Assembly: GCA_019244415.1 (NCBI GenBank)
Contig: JAFASN010000085.1
Location: forward strand, 1-53,388
From: Verrucomicrobiota bacterium
Lineage (GTDB): Bacteria; Verrucomicrobiota; Verrucomicrobiia; Chthoniobacterales; UBA10450
Direction of reading: 5' to 3'
Length of the DNA: 53,388 nt
The notes below the pieces were generated by a model that did no database searches, was not told where the DNA came from, and saw nothing but the letters and a program-made list of their open reading frames with translations. Made by a program: the position numbers and the translations under genes. Shown here one piece after another: positions 8,408 to 17,950 of this stretch. Numbering within the stretch: position 1 is the first letter of the stretch; every line of letters starts with the position of its first letter.

Positions 8408-9364
8408 ATGCCCCTCACCGCCACACGCGACGTTGCTTCGGAGCGCCTTCAGACTCACTCCCGTCTTTTTGCTTTCAGTCGATGGGATGCCGTCCCGGTA
8501 CTCGCTGCTCTTCTTCATTGCGCCTACTTCTTTGCCATGTTCTGGCTGTTCCCGCGAGTACCGCTTTGGGTCATGCTGCCGCTGGGATTTATCTATTCGG
8601 TTAGCATTTCTTGGAACATCAACGGCATTTCCCACAATTTCATTCACAATCCGTACTTCCGCGCTCCCCTGCTGAATCGCCTTTTCAGCGTACTTGAGTC
8701 GGTCACCATTGGCTTCAGCCAGGTTTTCTATGAGTGCATTCATATGCAGCACCATAAGGGCAATGCCGATCGGCCGGATGAAGAAGGGGAAACGGTGGAC
8801 TGGATTTCCATCTACAAGCACGGCCATGATGGTGAAGCGGAACACCCGCTGACATATACTTTCCTGAGTTTCTTTCGAGAAGACCCGAAGACGGTGTACC
8901 GCGCGCTCAAGCGCAAGGACCCGCGGGAAGCGTTCTGGGGCGTAGCTGAGCTTGTGCTGTTCGTTGGCACGTTCGTAGTTCTTGGCCTGCTTAACTGGCA
9001 CTACATCTGTTTTCTGCTTCCGTTTTGGTACTTCGGCCACTGCCTCTCGTACTTAAATGGTTACTATCGTCACTTCGGCGGTAATCCTGATGATCCGATC
9101 GCCTGGGGCGTAAGCAGCTACGACAAGCTTTATAACTGGATTTGGTTCTATAATGGCTACCACGCCGAGCATCATTTCCGCCCAAAAGTACACTGGACGC
9201 GCATGCAGGCCTTTCGTGACCAGATCGTCGAGCAGCAACGTGCTGCCGGCGTCCGCGTGATTAAGCCGCCGCATGCGCTCGGCTTTCTCGATCCCGATCT
9301 GCCGCCGCTGCGCTCGCAGCGCTCCCCTGCGGCGCCCGGCCAGGAAACGAATGCCGTTACCTAG
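8408..9364 (+). CDS. Membrane fatty-acid desaturase
   Basis: This 318-residue integral membrane di-iron enzyme is set to start at the ATG at 8408 (MPLTATRD). A longer frame to 8123 would overlap the regulator gene and add low-complexity residues. Histidine boxes are HNFIHN (about residue 80), HMQHH (about 115) and HAEHH (about 255), with hydrophobic helix pairs between them. The family introduces double bonds into acyl lipids or carotenoids. The lack of a fused electron donor means ferredoxin or cytochrome must come from elsewhere. It lies 91 bp downstream of the regulator, same strand. The acyl substrate is unknown. Confidence 0.85.
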   Translation: MPLTATRDVASERLQTHSRLFAFSRWDAVPVLAALLHCAYFFAMFWLFPRVPLWVMLPLGFIYSVSISWNINGISHNFIHNPYFRAPLLNRLFSVLESVTIGFSQVFYECIHMQHHKGNADRPDEEGETVDWISIYKHGHDGEAEHPLTYTFLSFFREDPKTVYRALKRKDPREAFWGVAELVLFVGTFVVLGLLNWHYICFLLPFWYFGHCLSYLNGYYRHFGGNPDDPIAWGVSSYDKLYNWIWFYNGYHAEHHFRPKVHWTRMQAFRDQIVEQQRAAGVRVIKPPHALGFLDPDLPPLRSQRSPAAPGQETNAVT

Positions 9365-9370
9365 CTCGTC

Positions 9371-9715
9371 TTAGCTAAGCGAGACCAGAACAATCCCGGC
9401 TGTGATCAAAACTGAGCCGGCCAGTAACTGAAGCGAAAGGCGCTCGCGAAGAAAAACCGCGGCGAAGACGACAATGAGAATTGTGGTCGAAGCTTGCAGC
9501 GGAAAAAAGTAGCTAAGGTCAAAGTGCTGTAACAGACCGAGGGTGAGAAAAAAAGAGACAGCCATGGCGGCGATGCCGCCACAGAGAAAGGCAAGTACAC
9601 GCCGGTTACGAAATCCAAGCTGCTGAGACTGTTCTACGGCATGTTTTACCAGGACCTGCCCGGCGACCACGGCGAGGACTTCAATAATAAAGACTACCAG
9701 CGGCGTTGCCTTCAT
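9371..9715 (-). CDS. EamA/SMR-type small transporter, second half-gene
   Basis: The 114-residue protein has four predicted membrane helices and the EamA-like ending FLRERLSLQLLAGSVLITAG. The start MKATPLVV at 9715 overlaps the stop of the upstream gene (ATGA). Two adjacent, non-identical four-helix proteins usually form a heterodimer, as in ArnE/ArnF lipid-sugar flippases or paired SMR exporters. The substrate is unknown. It is convergent with the desaturase, six bases away. Confidence 0.75.
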   Translation of the reverse strand: MKATPLVVFIIEVLAVVAGQVLVKHAVEQSQQLGFRNRRVLAFLCGGIAAMAVSFFLTLGLLQHFDLSYFFPLQASTTILIVVFAAVFLRERLSLQLLAGSVLITAGIVLVSLS

Positions 9716-10134
9716 AACTTTTCGTCCAATGTCGCTACCGGTTTGGCCACGAGCGCCAGACCGGCGACAACCACCACGATCCCCATCCACCGCCGTGCCG
9801 TGATCGCTTCGCCGAGGAAAATCCAGGAGCTAATTGGGATCGTAACATGGACGACATTCGTTAGCGGGAAAGCGACTGAAAGCGGCAAATGTTTCAAAAC
9901 ATAAATCCAGCAGACGAAGCTTAAGACAAGGCACGCGATTCCGGCCCAGACCCACAACGAAGCCAGCGCGCTAATGCCGAGCCACTCACCCATGCTGCCG
10001 TGAACGGCTGTTTCCGCGGCCCCAAGCTTGAGAAAGACTTCTGATGCGGTGACAAAAGCGGCCTCGCACCCAAGCTGGAACCAGGGGCTGAAAAAAGTAC
10101 GAGCGAATGGCTGAAGGGTATCGCGGAGTCGCAT
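9712..10134 (-). CDS. EamA/SMR-type small transporter, first half-gene
   Basis: The 140-residue protein has four membrane helices. It contains SVAFPLTNVVHVTIPISSWI and FLGEAITARRWMGIVVVVAG, the typical second-repeat motif of drug/metabolite transporters (a Pro in helix 3, and a GE-x(5)-R-x-x-G turn). It overlaps the next gene by four bases, so the two subunits are probably made in equal amounts. It follows trpA by 108 bp on the same strand and might be read from the trp promoter, though that is not shown. Confidence 0.78.
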   Translation of the reverse strand: MRLRDTLQPFARTFFSPWFQLGCEAAFVTASEVFLKLGAAETAVHGSMGEWLGISALASLWVWAGIACLVLSFVCWIYVLKHLPLSVAFPLTNVVHVTIPISSWIFLGEAITARRWMGIVVVVAGLALVAKPVATLDEKL

Positions 10135-10241
10135 CTACTCGGAAAAAGCGCGGCAATAGATGGCGCTGAGCTTCGGTTACGCAGAAGTACTTTTCCACTT
10201 CGCGGCGCGCGAAACTTCTAATCACGCAACTGCACCTCTTT

Positions 10242-11060
10242 TTACGGAAGTTTTGCGCCATCAGTTACCGCGAAGTTTCGCGCCAGACGCACGACGGCCG
10301 CGGCGGAACACCGTTTCGGTCGAACGGCTGCACTGATCTTCTCGATTTCAGCCACCAGCCGTGAACCAACAACGGCGGCATCGGCGTACTGGCAAACGCG
10401 CCTGGCCTGCTCCGCACTCGTGATGCCGAAGCCAACCGCGACCGGCAACTCAGTGACAGCGCGAACGCGCGCGACGATCTGCCGCGATTCGTCCTCGAGC
10501 TCGCGCGCAGTCCCAGTCACGCCTGTGCGCGACACAACGTAAATGAACCCGCTGGCGGACTTCGTGATCTGCGCCAGCCGCGCATCGCTCGTTGTCGGCG
10601 CGACGAGCTGAATCAAATCAATTCCTGTTCTGCACAGTTCGCGGCGCAAGGGCGCTGACGCGTCCGCAGGAAGATCGACCGCGAGTACGCCGGCGACATT
10701 GCAGCGGCTCGCCTCTCGCGCCAGTCTGGCGAGGCCGTACTGAAGAAGCGGATTGAAGTAACTAAAGAGAACGATCGGCGCCAGTTCGCGCCGCCGCATC
10801 CTGTGCAGCAGCGCCAGCACCTTTGGCAGTGTCGTGCGACTGCGCAGTGCCCGCTGCGCCGCGCGCTGGATCACCGGGCCATCCGCAGTGGGATCGCTGA
10901 AGGGAATTCCCAGCTCGATCGCGACCGGGCGTAATTCACTCAAGCCTGCGAGCAGATCAGCCGTCGTACTCAGATTGGGATCGCCGGCAACGATGAACGA
11001 AATGAAACCACAGCATTTTTCCGCGCGAAGTTCAGCGAAACGCTGCGCCAGGATGCTCAT
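10242..11060 (-). CDS. trpA: Tryptophan synthase alpha chain
   Basis: TrpA (272 residues) cleaves indole-3-glycerol phosphate to indole and glyceraldehyde 3-phosphate and passes the indole to TrpB. The TIM barrel is complete. [31 protein letters not shown] (catalytic Glu and Asp), [28 protein letters not shown] and VGFGITS are in the usual order. It is the last gene of the operon and its ATG overlaps the trpB stop (ATGA). No strong terminator follows. A six-base dyad, TTCGCG-GCG-CGCGAA, sits near 10200 without a T-run. Confidence 0.97.
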   Translation of the reverse strand: MSILAQRFAELRAEKCCGFISFIVAGDPNLSTTADLLAGLSELRPVAIELGIPFSDPTADGPVIQRAAQRALRSRTTLPKVLALLHRMRRRELAPIVLFSYFNPLLQYGLARLAREASRCNVAGVLAVDLPADASAPLRRELCRTGIDLIQLVAPTTSDARLAQITKSASGFIYVVSRTGVTGTARELEDESRQIVARVRAVTELPVAVGFGITSAEQARRVCQYADAAVVGSRLVAEIEKISAAVRPKRCSAAAVVRLARNFAVTDGAKLP

Positions 11061-12277
11061 CGCCCGTTCTTATTCGGCGACAAAACGGGAGCGACCGTTG
11101 CCAGATCCTTGTCGCCGCGGCCGGAGAGATTCACCACGATTGTGCTGCTTGGTGGGAGCGTGCGTGCGACGCGTGTCGCGTATGCAACAGCATGCGCGGA
11201 CTCCAAGGCGGGAATTATTCCTTCCAACCGCGCCAAGGACTCGAACGCGCGCACCGCTTCGGCATCGCTGACCGAGACGTACTCAACGCGTTTTCTCTCG
11301 CGCAGGAAAGCGTGCTCCGGCCCGATCGCGGGATAATCCAGACCGGCAGAAATCGAGTGTGTGCTGGCAATCTGGCCGGCATCATCCTGCAAAACATAGC
11401 TAAACGTGCCATGCAAAACGCCGGGCTTGCCGCCGCCACCTCGAACAAATCGAGCGGCATGCTGGCCGAGCCGCTTTCCTCTGCCGCCCGCTTCCACTCC
11501 CACCAGCCGCACCTTTTCATCACGCAGAAATGGATGGAAAAGTCCGATCGCGTTCGACCCGCCGCCGATGCAGGCGATGAGCAAATCCGGCAGTTTCTTT
11601 TCGCGCCTGAGGAATTGCCGGCGCGCTTCCTCGCCGATGACGCTCTGGAATTCGCGCACTATGAGCGGATAGGGATGCGGACCGAGCGCGCTGCCAAGCA
11701 GGTAATAAGTGTCGCGCGCATTCGCCACCCAGTCGCGCAACGCTTCGTTAATGGCGTCTTTCAATGTGCGCGAGCCGCTTTCGACGATTCGCACATCGGC
11801 GCCCAGCAGACGCATGCGCAAGAGATTCGGTTCCTGGCGCCGCGCATCTTCCGCGCCCATGTAAACGACGCACTGCAAACCAAGCAGCGCGCAAACCGTG
11901 GCGCTCGCGACGCCATGCTGGCCCGCGCCGGTTTCGGCAATGATGCGCCGCTTGCCCATTCGCGCCGCAAGCAGCCCCTGACCAAGGGCGTTGTTGATCT
12001 TGTGCGCCCCGGTGTGCAGCAGGTCTTCGCGTTTGAGGAAAATGCGCGCGCCACCGGCGTGCTGCGTGAGACGTTCAGCAAAACCGAGCGGTGTGGGCCG
12101 GCCGGCGTACTCGCGCTGCAATCGTTTCAGCTCCTGGCGAAACGCCCGATCGCGCCTGGCCGCGTGGGACGCAGCGGTCAGTTCGTCCAGCGGAGCAACG
12201 AGCGTTTCGGCGACGAAACGGCCGCCGTACTTACCCCAAAAGCCGCGCGCGTCGGGCTCTGAGTACACCGTCTTCAT
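11057..12277 (-). CDS. trpB: Tryptophan synthase beta chain
   Basis: TrpB (406 residues) is the PLP enzyme that condenses indole with L-serine. [19 protein letters not shown] carries the PLP lysine (about residue 95), and [11 protein letters not shown] and [15 protein letters not shown] (phosphate-binding glycine loop) follow. [20 protein letters not shown] and NLSGRGDKD end it. Its size is that of the TrpB1 class that pairs with TrpA. Four-base overlaps join it to trpF upstream and trpA downstream. Confidence 0.97.
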   Translation of the reverse strand: MKTVYSEPDARGFWGKYGGRFVAETLVAPLDELTAASHAARRDRAFRQELKRLQREYAGRPTPLGFAERLTQHAGGARIFLKREDLLHTGAHKINNALGQGLLAARMGKRRIIAETGAGQHGVASATVCALLGLQCVVYMGAEDARRQEPNLLRMRLLGADVRIVESGSRTLKDAINEALRDWVANARDTYYLLGSALGPHPYPLIVREFQSVIGEEARRQFLRREKKLPDLLIACIGGGSNAIGLFHPFLRDEKVRLVGVEAGGRGKRLGQHAARFVRGGGGKPGVLHGTFSYVLQDDAGQIASTHSISAGLDYPAIGPEHAFLRERKRVEYVSVSDAEAVRAFESLARLEGIIPALESAHAVAYATRVARTLPPSSTIVVNLSGRGDKDLATVAPVLSPNKNGR

Positions 12278-12933
12278 GCAGGCACGGTGCCGCCTTCGCG
12301 CACGCCTTCCAGAAACCGCCGCAATTTCGCAGCGCTTTTCCGCCCGGGCGCGTCTTCAACACCGCTGCAAACATCGACCCCGCTGGGATTCACGATTCGA
12401 ATCGCAGCGGTCACATTCTCGGCAGTTAGACCACCGGCGAGCACGACGCGGTTGATGCGCCGGGCCAGTGAAGCGGCTACGGACCAATCAAACGTTTCGC
12501 CCGTGCCGCCGCGCAAAGTACCACTCCAGGTATCTAGAAGAATGGCGCTGGCCGGGTACTGCGCCGCCGCCGATTCGTCGTACTCATGTCCAACACGGAA
12601 TGCTTTGATCACGAAGCAGCCGCTAAGCGCGCGCGCGTACTCAGGCGGTTCGTCGCCGTGCAATTGCACAGCATCGAGCTTCAGCTTGCGCGCGAGCGCG
12701 ATCACCCGTTCGCGGCTTTCATTCACAAATACGCCGGCGCACTTCGTTTCCGGAAATCGCTGCCGCACTGCTCTGACGATTTCACCCGCGGCTTCAGCGC
12801 GAATAAAGCGGCGGCTTTCCCGGGCAAAGTTGAGGCCGATCATCTGCACGCCAGCTTCGGCGCACATGATCGCGTCACCGACGGTGGTGATGCCGCACAC
12901 TTTCACCGCGATGGCAGGCACTTCGTCAGGCAT
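12274..12933 (-). CDS. trpF: Phosphoribosylanthranilate isomerase
   Basis: TrpF isomerises phosphoribosylanthranilate to Cd[14 protein letters not shown] holds the catalytic Cys, and [45 protein letters not shown] (catalytic Asp) and [25 protein letters not shown] follow in order. I chose the ATG at 12933 (219 residues, eight-base overlap with trpC). An ATG at 12963 would lengthen the overlap with no conserved residues gained. It is a separate gene here, not fused to trpC. Confidence 0.95.
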   Translation of the reverse strand: MPDEVPAIAVKVCGITTVGDAIMCAEAGVQMIGLNFARESRRFIRAEAAGEIVRAVRQRFPETKCAGVFVNESRERVIALARKLKLDAVQLHGDEPPEYARALSGCFVIKAFRVGHEYDESAAAQYPASAILLDTWSGTLRGGTGETFDWSVAASLARRINRVVLAGGLTAENVTAAIRIVNPSGVDVCSGVEDAPGRKSAAKLRRFLEGVREGGTVPA

Positions 12934-13732
12934 TGGCGGTTTTGTTTGAATTTTGCAGGTCACGGATCAAGGGCGCAGGATTTGTTACCCGCATCAACGG
13001 CTCGCCGATGACAAACGCGCTGTAACCGCATTGCCGAAGCCGGCGCACCTGCTCGCCACTCGAGATGCCGCTTTCGCTGACCATCATCGCTTGCGCCGGA
13101 GCGAGCGATGCGAGCTCGAGCGAGACATCGATCGACGTGTGAAAGGTGTGCAGATCACGATTGTTTACTCCGATCAGGCTGGCGCCGCATTCCAGCGCGC
13201 AATCGAGTTCTTCGCGCATATGGACTTCGACCAGTGCATCCATGCCAAGCTCCGTTTCGGCACGAACGCGGAGTCGCGACAGCTCCTTTGGGGAAAGTAC
13301 CGCGACAATCAACAAAACAGCGTCGGCCCTCGCCACGGCTGCTTCGTCGATCTGGTACTCATCGACGATAAAGTCCTTGCGCAAAATCGGCAGCGATGTG
13401 GCCGCGCGTACTTCCCGCAGATCGGCCAGTGAACCGCGAAAGAAACGCTGCTCGGTAAGGACTGAAATTGCACATGCTCCGGCGCGCTGGTAGCACATCG
13501 CTCTTTCCGCCGGATCAGCGGTGGCGTTGATCGTGCCAGCGGAAGGTGAGCCGCGCTTGAATTCGGCAATGATGTTGACGCGCTCGGTGGCTTGCAACGC
13601 CTTGCGAAATCGATGCGGTGTTCGGCCCGAGCTTGCCTCCGCGCTGCGCGCCATTCTCAGCGGATCGCCAGCGGCGCGCTGCCTGCTTACTTCGGCGCGC
13701 CGGTTCGCGACGATTTCGTCCAAGATGCTCAT
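12926..13732 (-). CDS. trpC: Indole-3-glycerol phosphate synthase
   Basis: TrpC (268 residues) closes the indole ring of CdRP with loss of CO2 and water. The family order is complete: NIIAEFKRGSPSAGTI (catalytic Lys), GACAISVLTEQRFFRGSLADL, LPILRKDFIVDEYQI, DALVEVHMREELD, GVNNRDLHTF, MVSESGISSGEQV and AFVIGEPLMR. The start overlaps the trpD stop by four bases. No fused TrpF domain is present. Confidence 0.97.
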   Translation of the reverse strand: MSILDEIVANRRAEVSRQRAAGDPLRMARSAEASSGRTPHRFRKALQATERVNIIAEFKRGSPSAGTINATADPAERAMCYQRAGACAISVLTEQRFFRGSLADLREVRAATSLPILRKDFIVDEYQIDEAAVARADAVLLIVAVLSPKELSRLRVRAETELGMDALVEVHMREELDCALECGASLIGVNNRDLHTFHTSIDVSLELASLAPAQAMMVSESGISSGEQVRRLRQCGYSAFVIGEPLMRVTNPAPLIRDLQNSNKTANA

Positions 13733-14856
13733 GCGCTTGCAACCGCGGCACTGGTTCGTTCCGCCAGCGCGTTCAATTTTTTCAACGCTGCGCCGGAAAG
13801 AATGCTCTCGCGCGCCCGCTCGGCTGCGGTTCGTAAGTCGTTTTCCAAGCCCCCGACGAACAGGGCCGCAGCCGCGTTCGCAACGGCCAAGTCACGGGCG
13901 AGCGCGATCTTCGTGCCAGATTCGCTCGCAAAAACCGCGCGGATCAGCGCCGCGTTCGACTTCGCATTCCCGCCGCGCAATTGTTGTAGGTCGCTAGCCC
14001 GCGGCAACCCGAAATCTTCGGGTTTAATTGTGAACGTTCGCACAAGACCATCGCTTGCCTCAGCGACGGTCGTGCTGGCCGTAGTCGTCACTTCGTCCAT
14101 GCCGTCCAGACCGTGAACCACCCATGCGCGTTCGCTCCCGAGCGCCACCAGCGTGTGCGCGAGTGGCTCAAGCAACGATTCGTGCCAGACGCCGATCACC
14201 TGGCACGGGGCACCGGCCGGATTCGTTAGCGGGCCGAGCAGATTAAAAGTCGTGTGGACGCCGAGCTGCCGCCGGATTGTCGCCACGCGCCTCGTCGCCT
14301 GATGATAAAGCGGAGCAAAAAGAAAGCATATCCCTTCTTCATTGAGGCATTCCTCGGACAGTTTGCGCTCCGCTTCGACACGCACGCCAAGTTCCGCCAG
14401 CACATCAGCGCTGCCGGAAAGCCTGGTTGCGGCGCGACTGCCATGCTTCGCGACTGGCAATCCGGCGCCTGCGCAGACGAACGCCGCCGCGGTCGAAACG
14501 TTGAACGTTTTCGCGTAGCTCGAGCCCGTGCCGGCTGTATCGATGAAACGCGAATGCCGGCAACGAATTCGCCCCGCGCGCGAGCGCATCGCTTCCGCCA
14601 TTCCGGTCAGCTCATCGACCGTTTCGCCTTTGACGGCCAGAGCCACGAGGGCGGCGCCGATCTGTGCATCGCTGGCGCATTCATCCATGGCCGCGCCGAA
14701 CAATCGTGCGGCATCTTCCCGCGATAAATCCTCCCCGCGCATCAGCCGCACGAGCAAAGCGCGCACCGGCGAATCAGCGGCTTTTTCGTCCACCCGCGCA
14801 GGAGTCGGCAGCAGCCACGAGGGGCGACGGCGGCTGTTCGGTTCGGCCGCGCTCAT
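13729..14856 (-). CDS. trpD: Anthranilate phosphoribosyltransferase
   Basis: TrpD (375 residues) transfers phosphoribose from PRPP to anthranilate. The N-terminal helical domain (RLMRGEDLSREDAARLFGAAMD) is followed by the PRPP-binding DTAGTGSSYAKTFNVSTAAA. The usual motif is GTGGD, and here the position reads GTGSS, a small deviation. KHGSRAATRLSGSADVLAEL, FLFAPLYHQATRRV, RRQLGVHTTFNLLGPLTNPA and HGLDGMDEVT follow. About 25 extra residues precede the domain. Four-base overlaps join it to trpE and trpC. Confidence 0.94.
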   Translation of the reverse strand: MSAAEPNSRRRPSWLLPTPARVDEKAADSPVRALLVRLMRGEDLSREDAARLFGAAMDECASDAQIGAALVALAVKGETVDELTGMAEAMRSRAGRIRCRHSRFIDTAGTGSSYAKTFNVSTAAAFVCAGAGLPVAKHGSRAATRLSGSADVLAELGVRVEAERKLSEECLNEEGICFLFAPLYHQATRRVATIRRQLGVHTTFNLLGPLTNPAGAPCQVIGVWHESLLEPLAHTLVALGSERAWVVHGLDGMDEVTTTASTTVAEASDGLVRTFTIKPEDFGLPRASDLQQLRGGNAKSNAALIRAVFASESGTKIALARDLAVANAAAALFVGGLENDLRTAAERARESILSGAALKKLNALAERTSAAVASA

Positions 14857-16361
14857 GAGTTCGCGAGGGCGAGCGCGCGAGCAATGGCGCGCGCCTTGTT
14901 CACTGTTTCTTCGTACTCAGCGCACGGATTCGAGTCGGCCACGATACCAGCACCCGCCTGAAAGTACGCCTTGCCATTTTTCAAAACCGCGGAGCGCAGT
15001 GTAATGCACGAATCCAGATTGCCGTCGAACCCGATGTAACCGACCGCACCCGCGTAACAGCCGCGCCGCGTTCCTTCCAGCTCGCCGATGATCTGCATCG
15101 CGCGAATCTTCGGCGCGCCCGACACTGTGCCGGCCGGGAAAGTCGCACGGATCGCTTCGTAGGCATCGCACTGCGGCCGCAGCTTGCCGGTCACATTCGA
15201 CACGATGTGCATGACGTGGCTGTAGCGCTCGATGTTCATCAGCTCGGTCACCCGCACAGAGCCGTACTCGGAGATCCGCCCGATGTCATTGCGAGCCAGG
15301 TCCACCAGCATCGTGTGCTCGGCGCGCTCCTTCTCATCGGCCAAAAGCTCCGCCGCAAATTGTTCATCCTGCTCAGCCGTGGTGCCGCGCGGCCGAGTAC
15401 CGGCGATAGGCCGAATCTCGACGGCGCCATGGATCACTCGCACGTGCATCTCCGGCGAACTACCCACCAGAGCGAAATCGTCGCCGAATTTCAGGCAAAA
15501 CATGTAGGGAGAGGGATTGATGAACCGCAAACAGCGATAGAAGTGGAATGGGTCGCCCTGAAAATCGGTTTCGAACCGTTGCGACAGGACGACCTGGAAG
15601 ATGTCGCCTGCCGCGATGTACTCCTTGGCGTGTGCAACCTTTGCTTCAAACTCCGCCTGGCTGCAGTTGCTGCGCGGCGGATCTATTGATCTCGTTTGCC
15701 CCGTCTCGATTAGCGGCAGCTCGGCGACCCGGCCTAGTTTTGCCACCGTCTGGCTGATCTTCGTGACGGCATCCTCGTAAATCTCGTCCAGTGAACCGTC
15801 CTCGCGAAAAACGTTGACCACGATTGTTAAGCTGCGCCGTCGATGATCGAAAACGAGTAAGCTGCTGGTGATCATGAACATCATTTCAGGCAGGCCGAGT
15901 TCATCGTGACGAGCCGCTCCTGCTTTTGGTTGAAAGTGCGTACTTACCTCGTAACCAAAATAGCCGACAGCACCTCCGCAGAACCGCGGCAGCGACGGCG
16001 ACGAAACAAAACGATAGCGCGACATCAATTCGCGCAGCACTTCCAGCGGGTCGCCCGTTCGTTCCAGGCGCCGCTCCCGCCCTTGTTCCCTGATAAGAAT
16101 TCGGTTCGCCTCCGCTTTCACGACAAGCCGCGGCTCGGCACCGAGAAATGAGAAACGACCGGAGATTTCGTTGCGCTCAGTCGATTCAAACAAGAAGCTG
16201 TACTTAGCTTCGCCGAGCTTGGTGAATGCCGATACTGGAGTTTCGCAGTCGGCGATGAACTCGGCCCAAACAGCTATGACGTTTCCGCGGTCTGCGAGTT
16301 CCCGGAATTGTTCGCGAGACGGCGCGACCCGCAGTGACGCTCCGGGTATGGCATAATTCAT
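14853..16361 (-). CDS. trpE: Anthranilate synthase component I
   Basis: TrpE (502 residues) makes anthranilate from chorismate using ammonia from TrpG. The N-terminal domain contains SFLFES at the position of the tryptophan-binding LLES motif, so feedback inhibition by Trp is plausible. The chorismate domain has FQVVLSQRFE, NPSPYMFCLKFG, LVGSSPEMHVRV, RPIAGTRPRG, DEKERAEHTMLVDLARNDIG, VSGAPKIRAMQII and GAGIVADSNPCAEYEET. It starts one base after the trpG stop. Confidence 0.97.
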   Translation of the reverse strand: MNYAIPGASLRVAPSREQFRELADRGNVIAVWAEFIADCETPVSAFTKLGEAKYSFLFESTERNEISGRFSFLGAEPRLVVKAEANRILIREQGRERRLERTGDPLEVLRELMSRYRFVSSPSLPRFCGGAVGYFGYEVSTHFQPKAGAARHDELGLPEMMFMITSSLLVFDHRRRSLTIVVNVFREDGSLDEIYEDAVTKISQTVAKLGRVAELPLIETGQTRSIDPPRSNCSQAEFEAKVAHAKEYIAAGDIFQVVLSQRFETDFQGDPFHFYRCLRFINPSPYMFCLKFGDDFALVGSSPEMHVRVIHGAVEIRPIAGTRPRGTTAEQDEQFAAELLADEKERAEHTMLVDLARNDIGRISEYGSVRVTELMNIERYSHVMHIVSNVTGKLRPQCDAYEAIRATFPAGTVSGAPKIRAMQIIGELEGTRRGCYAGAVGYIGFDGNLDSCITLRSAVLKNGKAYFQAGAGIVADSNPCAEYEETVNKARAIARALALANS

Positions 16362-16934
16362 CTAGTTCGCGCCCACCATAAGGAAGTTCGCCAGGATCGC
16401 CTTCCCGTCGGGAGTCAGGATTGACTCAGGATGGAATTGTACTCCATGCACCTGATGCTCGATGTGCCGAACTCCCATGATTTCACCGTCTGGAGCCTCG
16501 GCGGTGACTAATAAACAGCGCGGCAATGATTCACGGGCGACTGTAAGCGAATGATACCGTCCAGCCTGAAACGGGTTTGGTAAACCGGCCATGATAGAGC
16601 TGCCATTGTGCTTGATGCTCGATGCTTTTCCGTGCACCAGTCGCCGTGAGCGCACGATCTTCGCTCCGTAGGCTTCCGCGATACACTGATGACCAAGGCA
16701 GACGCCAAGGATTGGAATACGCGGGCCGAACCTGCGCACCAGGTCGCTGCTGATTCCGGCCTGATGCGGAGTACATGGGCCTGGAGAGATACAAATGTGG
16801 CTGGGGGCTAGTTGTTCGATTTCCGCTAACGAGATCTCGTCGTTGCGTTTGACTCCGACTTCGCATCCCAGCTCGCCAAAGTACTGGGCGAGGTTGTAAG
16901 TGAATGAGTCGTAGTTATCGATTAGTAAAATCAT
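16362..16934 (-). CDS. trpG: Anthranilate synthase component II (glutamine amidotransferase)
   Basis: TrpG (190 residues) hydrolyses glutamine and channels ammonia to TrpE. It is a class I amidotransferase with LLIDNYDSFTYNL, ISPGPCTPHQAGIS, the nucleophile in ILGVCLGHQCIAEAYG, and the His-Glu pair in GVQFHPESILTPDG. Such subunits may also serve p-aminobenzoate synthase; no pabB is in the window. The ATG overlaps the DAHP synthase stop (ATGA). Confidence 0.95.
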   Translation of the reverse strand: MILLIDNYDSFTYNLAQYFGELGCEVGVKRNDEISLAEIEQLAPSHICISPGPCTPHQAGISSDLVRRFGPRIPILGVCLGHQCIAEAYGAKIVRSRRLVHGKASSIKHNGSSIMAGLPNPFQAGRYHSLTVARESLPRCLLVTAEAPDGEIMGVRHIEHQVHGVQFHPESILTPDGKAILANFLMVGAN

Positions 16935-17950
16935 GCCGGAGTAAAACGACGCGTTAGTTCATGCATCGCATTCACCTGCTGCACTAACTCGGCGTACTCT
17001 TCCGGAGTAAGCGCCTGGGCGCCATCGGACAGAGCGATATCACGCTGGTTATGTACTTCCACCATCAAACCATCGGCCCCGACGCCAACGGCTGCGCGCG
17101 CCAGCGGCGTTACCATGTAAGTGTTGCCGCTGCCATGGGAAGGATCCACGATCACCGGCAGGTGCGAAATGCGCCGGATAGCTGGCACAGCGGCCAAGTC
17201 TAGAGTATTGCGCGTGTGCTGCGCAAATGTGCGCACGCCACGCTCGCACAATATCACATTATAGTTCCCCTCGGCCATGATGTACTCAGCGGCCAGCAGC
17301 CATTCCTCCAGCGTTGCAGCGATGCCCCGTTTCAGTAGCACGGGCAACTTCGATCGGCCGGCGCGCTTGATAAGTGAGAAGTTCTGCATATTCCGCGCGC
17401 CGATTTGAATCACATCGGCGTAACGTTCCACGGTATCCAGGCTGCTCTCGTCAATCGCTTCGGTGACAATACGCAGGCCAAAACTCTCACGAATCTCGCG
17501 CAGAATATCCCAGCCTTTGTCGCCGAGTCCCTGGAAGGTGTAAGGAGAAGTGCGCGGCTTATACACGCCGCCGCGAAAAAATCGCGCGCCACTCTTGCAC
17601 ACGGCTTGCGCGACAGCGATGGCCTGGTCCCGGCTCTCGATGGCACATGGCCCGGCGATGATCGCAAACTCCGCGCCGCCGATTTTCGCGCCAGCGACAT
17701 CGACCACTGTCTTTTCCGGTCGCAGATCAAGCGTGATCAGTTTGTAGGGTTTCGTGACCCTGATCACTTCTGCCACCCCGGCCAGGTGTTCGAACCTTCG
17801 TCCGTCGATCGCGGCGGTATTGCCGGTGATACCGATCGCCGTCCTTGTCGCGCCGGGCAAGGGATGTGGCCGAAGACCAATTGCGCGCACCGTCTCCAGG
17901 ACGGCATCCACTTCCGCCGGCGTTGCGGCGGCTTTCATAACGATCAGCAT
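16931..17950 (-). CDS. aroF: 3-deoxy-7-phosphoheptulonate (DAHP) synthase, type I-beta
   Basis: This 339-residue enzyme condenses PEP and erythrose 4-phosphate, the first step to chorismate. The N-terminal 70 residues match the ferredoxin-like regulatory domain of Thermotoga-type DAHP synthases. The barrel has IAGPCAIES, GARFFRGGVYKPRTSPYTFQG, VTEAIDESSLD, QIGARNMQNFSLI, LLKRGIAATLEEWL, CERGVRTF and VIVDPSHGSG. It is the first gene of the trp operon, so carbon entry and the Trp branch share a transcript. No Shine-Dalgarno is evident before the ATG at 17950; an internal ATG at 17938 is possible. Confidence 0.95.
   Translation of the reverse strand: MLIVMKAAATPAEVDAVLETVRAIGLRPHPLPGATRTAIGITGNTAAIDGRRFEHLAGVAEVIRVTKPYKLITLDLRPEKTVVDVAGAKIGGAEFAIIAGPCAIESRDQAIAVAQAVCKSGARFFRGGVYKPRTSPYTFQGLGDKGWDILREIRESFGLRIVTEAIDESSLDTVERYADVIQIGARNMQNFSLIKRAGRSKLPVLLKRGIAATLEEWLLAAEYIMAEGNYNVILCERGVRTFAQHTRNTLDLAAVPAIRRISHLPVIVDPSHGSGNTYMVTPLARAAVGVGADGLMVEVHNQRDIALSDGAQALTPEEYAELVQQVNAMHELTRRFTPA

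Noticed and set aside
8252-9040. A 262-codon minus-strand frame
   Set aside because: It is antisense to the desaturase, whose histidine boxes confirm the plus strand as coding.
11192-12262. A 356-codon plus-strand frame
   Set aside because: It is antisense to trpB, has no signal or motif, and is a GC-rich shadow of a certain gene.
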